This document shows, piece by piece, positions 46,801 through 59,500 of a stretch of 64,000 nucleotides of DNA; within the stretch, counting starts at the first letter, position 1, and each line of letters starts with the position of its first letter. The stretch covers positions 19,948,501 through 20,012,500 of the forward strand of contig JAVTVX010000024.1 in NCBI GenBank assembly GCA_033439265.1, in the 5' to 3' direction. A model generated the notes under the pieces. That model had not been told where the DNA came from. It did not search any database and saw nothing but the letters and a program-made list of their open reading frames with translations. This DNA is from Dillenia suffruticosa (taxonomy: Eukaryota > Streptophyta > Magnoliopsida > Dilleniales > Dilleniaceae). A program made the position numbers and the translations under genes.

Positions 46801-48587
46801 ACTGTACCGAGTGGGACATTTATTTGTTCTGGGTTTTCCTCTTTGTTATCGATTATCGATTATTTTACTATCTAATCTTATAAGAAATAATGACCATTAA
46901 ATTATAATCTAAGGAACACAAACTTAATGAGCATTAATCTTTATGCCACGCATGCATCATGTGGGGGAAGGGAGAGTTGATCATATCAAATGGTTTGTTC
47001 TATTTTTGTGGACTCGAGTGTTGGGCCATAGTTTTCTTTTCAGGTCACATGGGTTTTATGAGTGGGCTTGGGTCATGTTTAAAGGAAGAATAAAGGCTAG
47101 GCTTCCCTTGCTAATACTACAATCATACATCGGGGTTTTGTTTTAAAGAGACAGTTTAGTGATCACAATCTTTTCTTTTAATTTTATGTTATAGAATTTA
47201 AATCTCTATATAACCAAAAATATATATCTCCGCTTTCACTAACTCCGCATATTCATTTTGGACAAGTTTGAAATTAAACAAGTTCATTAATTTTTTTTTG
47301 ATTCAAGCTGTTATTTACTTATTTATTTTTTTTGTACATACTTTATTTTTCAATTGTAACATTTTGTCTGCATAACATATAGACGCATAAAATCTGTCAT
47401 GGTAGAGCTGACTAAACCATAAGCATATCAAAATTAATCATGCTGTCTTAATTTTTACTAAATTACTGTAGTTTCTTCATTACTTTCTTATTTTCAATGT
47501 GGTAACAAGATTACTGTTACGAGATTCGCAGTGAAGAGTCAGTACGACATTGGATGTCTTAAAATCGGAGGATCCAATGGTCCTTTCCAGTTAGGAAACA
47601 ACTTTTGCATATATTTCGGTCTTCAAAATTTAAAACAAAATTGATAACTATAAACATTTTAAAAACTGTTAAAATAATTTTAAAAGAATGTCATCGTAAG
47701 TGCGCCATCGTTAATATTACCATGAGCAAGGCTCATGAACGGAATACCGATCGATGGTTCAATTGTTGATTTTACGATAGATATGATACAGAGTTAAACT
47801 ATTATCTCGAATTATGATTATAGTTCTTGTAGATCAAAGTTAAATTATATTTTGTCTTGAAAATTTAAAATAAAATTTTTATAGATGGATATTTTAAAAT
47901 ATAGCGTAGATTATTTTGAACTTATTAGTTGTTGTTAAGCTTTTTATTCTTTTATTTATGATAATAGATTTATTTTTCTAAATTTCTATTTTTTATTATT
48001 ACTTCTTTGCACCATGTTACTATATTGATTTTATTTTTAGCTATATTATTCTTTTTTTTTATTCACAGTGCGACTTGAATCTAAACCTATTATAAAGGAG
48101 AGAGAGATTGGTGTCATTTGAGTTGAATCTCATTGATAGCTATATTGTCCTCTTATAACTTACAAAGCTTGCTAAAATAAGGATATAAGTATTTAAAATA
48201 TCAAAATTAAGATATCCGTAATAAAGATAGAAACAACGCCAATACTATTTCCTAAAATTTTTACCCTTTAAGTGTATTTGACAAATTTTATCTACTAAAA
48301 TTTTAAAATAAGTTATAATTAAGGATAAAAGGGAAAAAAATTTTAAATTAAATTATATAAAATATAAAAGATTTATATTTTTCCTAATTTTTTTTGGTGA
48401 TTTTCTTTGTCTTCTCCCTTTTTCCGTCTTTAAACATAGAGAAATAAGTAAATATCATGAGAGAAAAACCGCAAGAACAAATTTTATTTCCCAAGTAAGT
48501 GAATATGATATCTATAATTGCAATGAAACCGATGGGCTAACAATATATTTTGAGATATTTTAAAATCTTCGCATAAAAATTTGAAAT
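43841..48587. other. Intergenic DNA, no gene recognised
   Basis: No ORF here is convincing. A (CT)n run lies at about 44302-44320 and produces the low-complexity ORF 44231-44476; a poly-A tract lies at 44850-44872. A denser patch at 45835-46350, with GC-rich words such as GGGTCGGGGGAGGGGAC, stands out from the AT-rich surroundings but matches nothing I know; it could be an old mobile-element or gene fragment. The rest is AT-rich and may hold distal regulatory DNA of the gene at 48782. Confidence 0.5.
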
Positions 48588-48597
48588 GCCACGTGAC
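48588..48597 (+). promoter_or_regulatory. G-box in the DUF639 gene promoter
   Basis: GCCACGTGAC, with the palindromic CACGTG core at 48590-48595, lies about 190 bp before the start codon. G-boxes of this form bind plant bZIP and bHLH factors. An AT-rich TATATTTT stands about 45 bp upstream. Position is suggestive only; the transcription start is not known. Confidence 0.4.
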
Positions 48598-48781
48598 GCT
48601 ACCCAGGAGGGGCGTGAGATTGGAGGGGATGGGTGCATGGAAGTGAGTTGGTTGATCTAGGGCTCGATTGCTGATAATTCAAATGGAAATTAGGGCATCG
48701 GTGTAGGAGAAGGGAGAGAAAGGATTTTGTTCCAATCTGCTTTTGCCTTAAAAATTAGGGCTTTCAATTGATTTGATTCGA

Positions 48782-48981
48782 ATGGAGAACAGAAAAGGAT
48801 TGCTAGAGAATTTCGTGGAAAGCCGTCACATACGTAATTCCTTCAAGTCTCTATTCCACCGACGTCGTGGAAGGTCCTCCGCCGATGACTCAGGGGTTTC
48901 CGACGATGGCGACACTCCCAGGAATAGCCACATTCCTTACCTTTCTCCCTTCGCCAACTCCGTCGTCGCTCGCTGTTCCAA
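48782..48981 (+). CDS. DUF639 gene exon 1
   Basis: It codes for residues 1-66 plus two bases of Lys 67. The N-terminus is basic (FHRRRGR) then acidic/serine-rich ([13 protein letters not shown]), likely disordered, before the conserved [13 protein letters not shown]. The donor is AA|GTAATT. Confidence 0.9.
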
Positions 48982-50542
48982 GTAATTTCTCATTATCCAT
49001 CGACTTCTGAGAAACGCTTTCAATGTTGATGTTTGATGTGAGATTCATTATACTCTGCTCATGCGTTGCATGCTCAAGTGACAAATTGGGAATTTTCTTA
49101 TTTATCTATGGCTCCGGGTTACGATTGCTCGCAGGAAAAGTATTTATTTTGTTGAGTAGATTGAATGCCCGAACTAGAAAATGAACAAATTTTCCAATCT
49201 AGTATTAGATGGACTGCTGGAAAACCAACACTAAAGGGCTTGCACTTTTTGAGCAATCAAAAACAACCATAGGGAAATGTCCCTCTGAATTAAGCTCTCG
49301 TTTTTGTTCAGCGCAATAGTAAAGAGAAATAAATTAAGTTAATAAACTCTAATGGGTTCTCTATATATTGTTGGTGAAACTCCTTGCTGTCAATTCTATG
49401 TTTCTCTATAACTTGATCACGAGCAGCCAGTTTGAGGGTGAATAAATACAAGGGTAACATGTCCAGTGGTAAAGGTTACCCATACAATATCTCCTGTTTC
49501 AACGTGTACAATTGAAGTAGTGAATAAAGGGATAAATTTTAAAGCCCTACACTTTTGTCTTGGTATAACAAAACAGACTAGGAGGACAAATCTCATATGA
49601 TTTCTCTGTCTCTCTCATGTGTACGTACACAGTAGGTAAAGAATGTGAAGAACTTGCAGCTAAATCAATTTCATTCAAGCAGCATATAACCAAAAATGGA
49701 CATGAAAAGTCTGAAGCAAAGTCAGAAACCACCACTAGCAGTAAAAGAGGCAAACATTGAGTACTAGATATTACTTCAAAATTATAGGGAGCAATAAAAA
49801 GAGAAAGAGAGGAATGGGGTTTCTCTTGCTTTTGGCATAGCAGGACTTATCGGGGAGGCCCACAAGACAGGCTTTTAACTCAGTGGTAGATCGTGCCCTT
49901 GATAATTGCATCGTTATACCTGTGCTGTGAACAAGCATCTTGTTCATCCCATAAAAGGGGGAGGGAGAGGTCTGTCTGCAATCCTAATAATACAACCATC
50001 TAAATAGAACACAAACTTATCTGGAGATGAACAAGTATATTCTTCCAAAACCTTGATGGGATCAATTAAAGGGAGCAAATATAATTACATGCCGAACTTC
50101 AGACACCAAACCTTAAACCCAAAACGAGTAAACTATTTAAGTTAGAGATTTGGTGTGTCTTGGAAAATTAGGGACATACAAGAAAAAAAGAATGGAATTT
50201 TGATATAGTTAAGGGGTTTGCAGTCTAGAACCAATTAAAAATTTTCAGATGGTGACTCTAATCATGCGCATTGGTGCTCCTGGCAAACATTGTCATCATT
50301 GTACATTGATGTCGATGATGACAACAATCCAGCCCAACTACCGGTTCCAACTTCATCTGATCGACAACAGGATTGCAGAGGATTGCAGAGGATTGCAGTC
50401 ATGGTTTAGGAGATTGGTGGCAACGATGACAGCGTTGAATCTGAACTTTATTTGGTGAGATACGACTTGTAAAAGGGGAGGAGGAGAAATTAGGGAAAAA
50501 GAATTTGAGAAAGGTGTCCTTGGAAAGGCTAAAGGAGTGGAT

Positions 50543-50577
<35 letters not shown>

Positions 50578-53500
50578 GATTCATCTGCTAGAATAGAATT
50601 CTAGTCCTCTGGTGTCCTAAATTAATTTGGGTTTGGTAGATGAAAATCACAAAAATTTTTTAGGGGCTTAAGATCTTTCCCTTTTCTCCCCTTTCTACAC
50701 CCACCCAAACTTTAGCATACCACTTAACCCCACTTTGGGAGTAAACTTTTACTCCCTATGAAAAATTATGGAGGAAAATTTGTTTACAAAACTCTTTAAG
50801 GGGGTGAAATTTCAAGGCGATGATTCTTTATTCCACTTTTCTCCTGCCATATGTGTCATTTGTGAGCTACTTGTAATGCAGTGCTAGATAAATTGTGGTC
50901 GGATAGAATACCCTTACACAAAGTAAAGAAATGAAAAGCAGATCCAAGAACCCTACAGCAACCTCCTCTCTCTATCCCATGTCGCTACTAACGAGTTCAG
51001 CCCCAACAACCTTCATCTACGAGAATTTCATTTCTTAACTAAATTTCAATTATCATTAAATTGATTAGGTTTTTTATACCCAAATTGGCATTATTCATAG
51101 AAGAAAACATTAAACTCTTATTTTGGAAGCAAAGCTAACATTCTTTGATTCCCAATATCGAACCCTTCCTTAAGTTTTGGCCAACCTGTTGTAAAATTTT
51201 GAAGAGAGAATGAACTTGGTATTTCTGACAAAAAAGTTGTAGACTCAACTAGGTAGTTATTCAGGTTTTTCAACCTCACTTGACGAATATAGCTTGTTCA
51301 AATTTGCAAATCTTCATTCCTTTCCACTGCATGTGGATCCAAATTGATGAAATTTTGCATAATGCTCATATTTGTCCCCCATCCATAAATGTCCCCCATC
51401 CATAAATAAATAAGTCATGTCTTGAGCAGAGATCCCACGCATCCAAAAGGTGAAGGAACAAACATGTTTATCAGCTGCACTCCATTCTTCTGGCTGAAAC
51501 ACATCAATCTTAGTTGAATTAAGTTTTAATCTTTTAAAGAGGAGAAATTAGAGTGTCATGAGCATTTTGTTGTATAATCTTCTACAAGAAGATGATAAAC
51601 AGTCCTTGTCTCATCTCCCAAACCTCATTGTAAACCTTCGAAGACCTTCTTTGGAATGATCAAATATTTATGACGTTCTACATATTTAAACAAATAATAC
51701 TGCTAACCTTAGCCCAAGCATTTGGAACTCCTAAAGAAGCTGCAGCTTTACTGTTCCAATGTCCAGATTTGTTGATATGTCCAGGTAACTGCTTTACACC
51801 ATATCTAAACTTCTGAATAAATAGAAATCTTAAATTGATGCAACTTATATTCATTCTGAATATCAAGGATGTATATGGCCCCAAGAAACAAGTGATTTGG
51901 GGTTTGTGGATAGAAATGGATGTCCATATTTTAAAATTCAAATTTTCATGGCTTGTAATATGTTATTACCTTTTCCATTGCTATCAAAGTAAGGAAACCA
52001 AACAAAGGAAGAGTGTGACTTAGCCTGTTGTCTTTTCCAAATCCAAATCCTGGCTATCTCCCAAGTGTATGTGTCATGTGCTTCATATGTTTGGAGAGTA
52101 GATCATTTGTTTTTGCTTGTTCTGCTACATGAAAGATATGGAATTGCTTAATTTCTGTGTGTGGCAATGACTAGGTAAGTCCTAGGGACCTCCCTGATTT
52201 GCGTCTCACAAAGTTTAGGAGTTTGGAGGGAAGAAAGATCCTCATTGGTTTTGGAAATGTGCATTTCTAGCTATTCCTTAGTGTATTTGGAGAGAAAGTA
52301 GTGCCATAATTTTCAAAAATCAGAATATTGATCCCTCTCTTCTTTGGAATTAGATTCTTTTTTTTTTTTTTGTGATGCTTCTTTGTGGGCTCATGCCTCT
52401 CGGGTTTATGTTTGTAGTTTTGAAGAGTTTAAGAGAAATTAGAGAGCATTGTGTTATTTCTTTTTTCAGTTTAACTTTTTGCATTTTAATTCTTTGTCAC
52501 TCCTAAGGGATTCTGTTAGAGAAGAAATTGCAGAAGGCCAACTGGACGAAGATGTGGCATCTTCTGTCCAGATGGAGGATGAACTGGCTGCTGAAAGACA
52601 GATAACCAATCCAAATGGAATGATAGTCTATCACCGCAAAAGGCAGAGGCACAAAAATTGTTAGAATATGTTAGGGATGTAACAGTCTGCTGTTAGAAGA
52701 ATATTCGGTGGTTAGAAGAGAGACTTAGGCTATAAATAGAATATGAAGACTAGCGGGAAAGGCATGGGAAGAATAGTTAGCATCTGAGAAGTGTGGGTAG
52801 TCTGCTCTAGAGAGAGACTGAGTTTTCTTTTATTCTTTATTTTTGCTACTGTAATGCTTCTTAGAGCCGGTAATCAAAGGAAGGTTTAATCTTCCAAAAA
52901 TTTTCTACTCCTTGCTATCTCAACTCCTAACAATTGGTTCGACACTGCCGCCTTCTTCCCACTCTTTTCTCTTTGTTCTTTCCTTTTTCTCTCCCTTGTC
53001 AGTCGACTGTCTCCCTCAGAAACCCCTCCTTTCTTTCATAACTCACACTCGAATAGATACAAAACTTGAATCCATCGAGAAAAGCATTGCCGAATTGGGA
53101 AAGAATGTCTCGACACTAGTCGAAGAGATGACTATTCATCGAACTAGGCTGGACAAACTCGACTCCTTGGAGGACTCAGTAGCGGCACTACTACGCGACA
53201 AACACGACGCCCGCGAAGAAGCGGGTTCCTCTGCTCCCACAATCCATGGCGTTCCAAGAGGCCCTTCCCTTCAGATAGGGTTCATTCCCATCCTGGGAAC
53301 CCATCAGCAACACCTACACTCAAAATTTCCATCTCAAGAAGACTTACCTTTTGTGCTGCGCCGAATCGATTTACCTTGCTTCGATGGTCACAATCCCGCT
53401 GCTTGGGTCGGACGAGCATAGCAGTTCTTCTCCATTAATCACATCTCCGATGAATCGAAGGTTGCGATGGCCATGATCTCCATCGATGGCCCAACACTCC

Positions 53501-56500
53501 ACTGGGCCCAGTGGCTTCTTGCTCAAAACCCATCGATTTCCTGGTCCGAACTCACATCTGAACTCTTCGATCACTTCGGGGGAGGACTATCAGCAAATCC
53601 TTTCGAATCCCTAGCTTCCATGACACAGACAGACACTGTCGACGCCTATATTGATGAGTTCGTTGCCCATGTAGCTCTTATCAAGGGCTTGAATCCTTCG
53701 ATCCACCTGGGACTCTTCCTAAACGGGCTAAAAGACGGATCTGCGTGCGAATACGATCACACGAAGCTCTCTCCCTCTTTCAGACAATGAAGTTGGCTCG
53801 GGAGGTTGAGCGAGAGAATGGTTATTTTATAACCGGCGTCCTACCGGGTAAAGGTGACGGAGCCCACTCTCCTCTTGGGTCACGGAAATGGGGCGGGTCC
53901 AACCCGACCCTTGGAGGATCCGACACTTATCTCCACCCGAAAACCACGACCCAAAACCAAATCTCATTCAACCCATCTTCCCTCTGCAACAACCTTCACC
54001 AACAACAACCATCTCCTTCTCTCCCTCCTCTACAAACCTCTCTGTTTCCCAATCGCCACTCACGCCAAATATCCCACCATGGGATCTCGGACTTACGCAC
54101 AAAAGGGTTGTGTTTCAAATGCAAACAACCCTACCATCCTCTTCACAACTGCCCTAACAAAACCCTGCGCGCGATCATTCTGGGTGAGGATGAGGTTCCC
54201 TCAAATGATGAAGCCGCAAGCGAAGACACTACTGCAGAGGATCTGGGGCATCAACCTGATGTTTCTCTTGCCGCATTGGAGCTTCCGATGTTCTCTGTAG
54301 GAGGTATTTCTCACCCTAAGACTGAAACTTATGAGATCTTCTGGGGAGGAAAATTTGTTAATCATGGCAGATAGTGGTGCTAGCCATAACTTTATAGTTG
54401 ATTCTACGGCCAAACGAATGGGATTAGTAGTGCAGTCCACGGACCCTTTTTGGGTACAGCTAGGAGATGGCAGACAGGTAGTCTCCTCAGGTGTATGTCC
54501 TGCTATTCAAATAAAGTTGGAGAGTATTATCATTACAGCTGATTGTTTCTTGTTTCCATTGGGGGGAGTTGATGCCATCCTAGGAGTTTCTTGGTTGGAA
54601 ACATTAGGCGAAGTAAGGGTGAATTGGCAGACAATGTCCATGAAGTTCCGGTGGCAAAGCAGGAATGTGTGCTTGGTTGGAGACCCTGCATTAGTTCAAA
54701 CCTCCTCTTCCTTGTATACATCAAAGAAGCTCACTGCAGTAGAATTTGGAGTCTGGTTATGGGAGGCTAACATAGAAAAAGATCTGCAGAATGTGCAGAG
54801 CTCCTTGGGCAGACCCCTGCCCTCCGACAAGCAAGAAAATCTGCGGTCCCTTCTCTCAAAGTTTGCGTAGGTATTTTTGGAGGACTCTCAGCTTTCTCCC
54901 TGTAGAATAACTGATCACCGAATCCCTTTACGTCCAGAATGTGGCCCTGTTAGTAGCCGACCTTACCCTGTTAGTAGCCGACCTTACCGATATAGTTATG
55001 AAGAAAAAAACAAGATTGAGAAGCTGGTGGCACACATGTTGACTACAGGCATCATTCGACCGAGCTCCAGCCCTTTCTCTAGTCCGGTGCTCCTTGTCTG
55101 AAAAAAAGATGGAAGTTGGCGCTTTTGTGTCGATTTTAGGGAGCTGAATAAGGCAACAATTCCAGATAAATATCCCATTCCGGTGGTTTATGAACTACTT
55201 GACGAGTTACACAGCGCCCATTACTTCTCCAAATTGGACTTACAATCCGGTTATCACCAAATCCGAGTCACAGATTCCGACATTCCTAAAACAGTGTTTT
55301 GAACACATTTAGGCCGTTACGAGTTTATTGTGATGCCATTTGGACTAATGAATGCTCCCTCCACCTTTCAAGCAACAATGAACAATGTTTTCCGTCCTTA
55401 CCTTTGAAAGGTTATTTTGGTCTTCTTCGATGATATTCTTGTTTATAGCCGCACATGGAAGGAACATTTGAGGCACTTGGAGATGGCCCTACATACTTTG
55501 GCCGCGAATTCATTAGTGGCAAATAAAAAGAAGTGTCAATTTGGACAGCAAGACATTGAATACTTAGGCCACGTAATCTTTTCGGATGGAATAAAAATGG
55601 ATTCGGGAAAAATAGACTGCATCCTAAATTGGCCAATTCCCCACACTACAAAAGATGTCCGTAGGCTTAACCGGTTACTATAGACAATTTATTCGAGACT
55701 ATGGGAAAATAGCTAGGTCTCTCACGGATTTACCGAGAAAAGGACAACACAAGTTTGTGTGGACCATGGAAGCCAATCGATCTTTTGAGGCTTTACAAGC
55801 AGCAATAACTCACGCCCCAGTGTTGGCAATGTTGGACTTCACTCAATTATTTACAGTTGAATGCGATGCTTCAGGGAGAGGAATAGGAGCTGTCCTACTA
55901 CAAAATGGGAGACCCATAGCTTTTTTTAGTAAAGGCCTTTCTGAAAAATCCCTCTCAAAATCAGCATATGAGAAGGAGTTGATGGCTCTTGTCTTAGCCG
56001 TTCAGCATTGGCGACCATACCTCATAGGGCACCATTTTGGAGTGAAAACAGACCAAAAGAGTTTAAAGTTCCTATTGGAGCAGAAAATTTCAACACCTGC
56101 ACAGCAACAATGGGTTTCTAAGTTGCTGGGCTATGATTTTAAGGTGCTGTACAAACCAGGAAACTCCAACAAGGTAGCAGATTCTCTCTCTCGTCTGCGG
56201 GAGGGAGCAGCCTGTTCAGCATTAACATGGCAGCTGTGGAGCGATTGGAAACAAATTGAGGAAGAGATCACTAAGGATAAAGAGTTGTCTGCACTTAAAC
56301 AATTACTGTAGAAGGATCCTCACTATAGACCACCATACTCGATGGAAATGACACATTGCTGCACAAAAATTGAGTTGTAATTCCTGACACCTCGAGCTGG
56401 ATCTCTACTCTATTAGCGGAATTCCATGAGACACCGGGTGCAGGACACAAGGGCACCCTGAAAACCTACAAACGATTGGCTGCAAACTTATATTGGAAAA

Positions 56501-59500
56501 GAATGATGAAATCCGTTCTATCCTTTGTGGCAGCATGCTTAGTTTGTCAACGTCAGAAGTATGAGGCGAGAACCCCAGCGGGACTTTTGCAGCCTTTGCC
56601 AATCCCAACGGTGGTTTGGGAGGATATTTCGATGGATTTTATCAATAGACTCCTCAATCACATGGAAAGGATTGCATATTAGTGGTGGTTGATAGATTGT
56701 CAAAGTATGGACATTTTATTGGCTTGAAGCACCCCTACACAGCAAAGATAGTGGCTGAAGTGTTTGTTAAGGAAGTGATCTGTCTACATGGACTACCTAG
56801 TTCCATTGTTAGTGACCGTGATCCTATATTCCTTAATAGATTTTGGGCCGACTTGTTCCGTTTACAAGGCACTAATCTGAAATTGAGTAGTGCTTATCAT
56901 CTGGAAACGGACGGACAGACAGAAGTGTTGAACAAAGGCCATGAAACATACCTTCGCTGTTTTGCTTCGGAACAACCAAAGGGATGGTACACTTGGTTGT
57001 CATGGGCCAAATTCAACTATAATACAACTTCCATACCTCCACAGGAATGACTTCTTTCCAAGCGATGTATGGAAGAGTCCTTCCCAAAATACACAGGTTT
57101 CTTCCGGGAGAAACGCATGTGGAAGCAGTGGCCAGACAGCTCTTGGACCGAGACGAAGTTCTGAAACAACTCCATCATAACCTCCAAAAGGCACAGCGGC
57201 AAATGGTGAAATTTGCCAATGCTCATCGGAGCCGTGCAATTCAATGTGGGAGACTTAGTTTTCTTAAAATTAAGGCCATACAAACAAATCTCCATCCGCA
57301 ATAGAAGCAAGGCTAAGCTGTCTGCCAAGTATTATGGTCCCTTTGCTATTGTGCAGAAAATAGAAGTGGCCTTCAAATTGCTACTGCCGGAAGGGTCTCG
57401 TATACACCAGGTCTTCCATGTTTCACAGCTAAAGAAGATGATTGGAGACCATATACTCAAGTCATCACTACCTCATACTCTTGAGAATGAAGAAAGTTTG
57501 TGTGAACCAGCCGAGATACTAAATGAGAGAGTAGTTACAAAAGGTGGTCGAGCTCTAAAACAGCTGCTTATTCGTTGGAAGAATGGAACTAAGCAAGATG
57601 CAACATGGCTTGATCTTTCGGACTTTAAAGGGCAGTTTCCCAATTGCAGCCTTGAGGCCAAGGCTGAAGTTTCAGCAGGGGGTAATGTTAGAGAACAAAT
57701 TGCAAAAGGCCAGCTGGACGAAGATGTGGCATCTTCAGTCCAGATGGAGGATGAACTGGCTGCTGAAAGACAGATAACCAACCCAAATGGAATGATAGTC
57801 TATCAACGCAGAAGGCAGAGGCACAAAAATTGTTAGAAGATGCTAGGGATGTAACAGTCTGCTGTTAGAAGAATATTGGGTGGTTAGAAGAGAAACTTAG
57901 GCTATAAATAGAATATGAAGGCTAGCGGGAAAGGCATGGAAAGAATAGTTAGCTTCTGAGAAGTGTGGGCAGTCTGCTCTAAAGAGAGACTGAGTTTTCT
58001 TTTATTCTTTATTTCTACTACTGTAATGCTCCTTGGAGCCAGTAATCGAAGGAAGGTTTAATCTTCCAAAAACTTTCTACTCCTTGCTATCTCAACTCCT
58101 ACCTGATTCTTATCCTTGGAGTCATTTTACATTCTTTCTTATCTCTAAGACAAATCTCTTTTTCTATCAAAAAAGAAAGAAAGAAATAATCTCTTATGGG
58201 ATAAAAGATCCACTTTATGGTTTCACGAGTTGGGTGCTTTTAAGAGTTCTTTGATTGATCTCCAATGGAGATTGGCAATCTGTACACTTTAGTCTTTTCA
58301 TGCTTTTTCTTTGCTCATGTGATGATTCCACATCCACATCTTTCCATTTGTGATAAATGGATTCACTCTTTTATCCCAAAAGCAGATATCTGAGACCATG
58401 ATCTTTCATTGAAGACGACATCCATGGAGGAAAGAGTCTAAGGAATTGTCTTTTGATTTGTATCCCATAATTGGGATTCATCAGGAAATCTTCCTGGAAG
58501 AGTTTGTCTTATTTTAGAATGCCCATAGAGAGTAGCCTTAGTTTTAATGTTGGTGTTTCAGCCACTAAGCAATAACCTACTCCTAGAAATTTGCTTTTAA
58601 TTGTTCACATTTTGTATGAAGGATATTTCAGTATGGAGAATGATTAAGTTTCGATTTCTCCGATGCTTCTTTTTGGGTATAGAAGGAAAGAGATTTTATC
58701 AGAAAACGAAAACAAAAGGATTTATGAAGGAAGATAAGACATCTTCCAAGAAAAGAAAAAAGGAATAACCTATGTGAAGGCAAAAACATTGAATTCACCT
58801 TTTCCTTTACTGTCTTGGAAAGAGTAAGTACCGGTCGCTGAAAAATGTGAAGACACTAAGAAAAATCTTCTATATGACAAAGATTTATTAAAGTCTGAAG
58901 ACCTGAGCATTTCTTTTTAATCAAATTCAAAGAATTGCCATAATTGTGGATTTTGAAATAATCCTTTGAAATGTTAAAATAAAAATTTCAGGCGAGAAGC
59001 TAACATTTCCTTAGAGATCTTGAGGAGACCATCCCTAAGGGTACTTAGACCTTTGAAATGAAATCTTCAAGTAAATGCATCTCTCCCTTGAGATCTTCAA
59101 GTGACTATTTGACTCCAAGTAACTGTGCAATATAAAAGGAGGAGGTCCCTTGTCACACATTTCCAATAACACGTACAAATATTTGGAGACAACACCTTGT
59201 TTAGTCTTTGAGAAAACATGTTACTCTGTCTCTTAGCTAAGCACATTGGACCAAGCAAAAGACTGTATCTTGTCTTGAACCATAAGCTCTCAAAAGGTTC
59301 AGTAGAATGGAAAGAAAGGGGCACTTGGATTCTGGACCATGTGTGTGCAGAAAGAATTGCATGTAAATAATTTAAAATTGTGCATGGTACTAACCATCCC
59401 ACAGAGTTGGAGGATTCTCTAGATATGTTTCTACCAATTATTTATTTTTAGTGGACGAACCTTGTGAAATGCAGAAGTTAATCACATTATGCAATAACAA

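Larger units (their letters stand above)
48982..52179. other. DUF639 intron 1, left part
   Basis: This is intronic sequence without a host exon. It holds a plastid trnI fragment (49870-49930), a GGATTGCAGAGGATTGCAG mini-repeat (about 50371-50400), a (GA)n run (50547-50575) and an antisense gene fragment (51314-51812). Remaining stretches show nothing I recognise; ORFs at 49547-49753 and 50249-50584 are not supported. Confidence 0.6.
52514..58104 (+). mobile_element. Reina-like chromovirus (Ty3/gypsy) in intron 1, sense orientation
   Basis: Two 419-bp LTRs (52514-52932, 57686-58104) flank gag, protease, RT, RNase H, integrase and a chromodomain-like C-terminus. A perfect 5-bp duplication GATTC lies at 52509-52513 and 58105-58109. 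The primer site TGGTTCGACA follows the 5' LTR, and GCAGGGGGTAA precedes the 3' LTR. The short LTR, domain order and C-terminal chromodomain-like block indicate the Reina lineage. The LTRs differ at about 25 of 419 positions (6%), making it the youngest dated insertion here. The coding region is broken, with roughly ten breaks. Confidence 0.93.

Noticed and set aside
49870-49930. Functional tRNA gene
   Set aside because: Only the 5' half of trnI-GAU is present, running into its plastid intron; no acceptor-stem partner.
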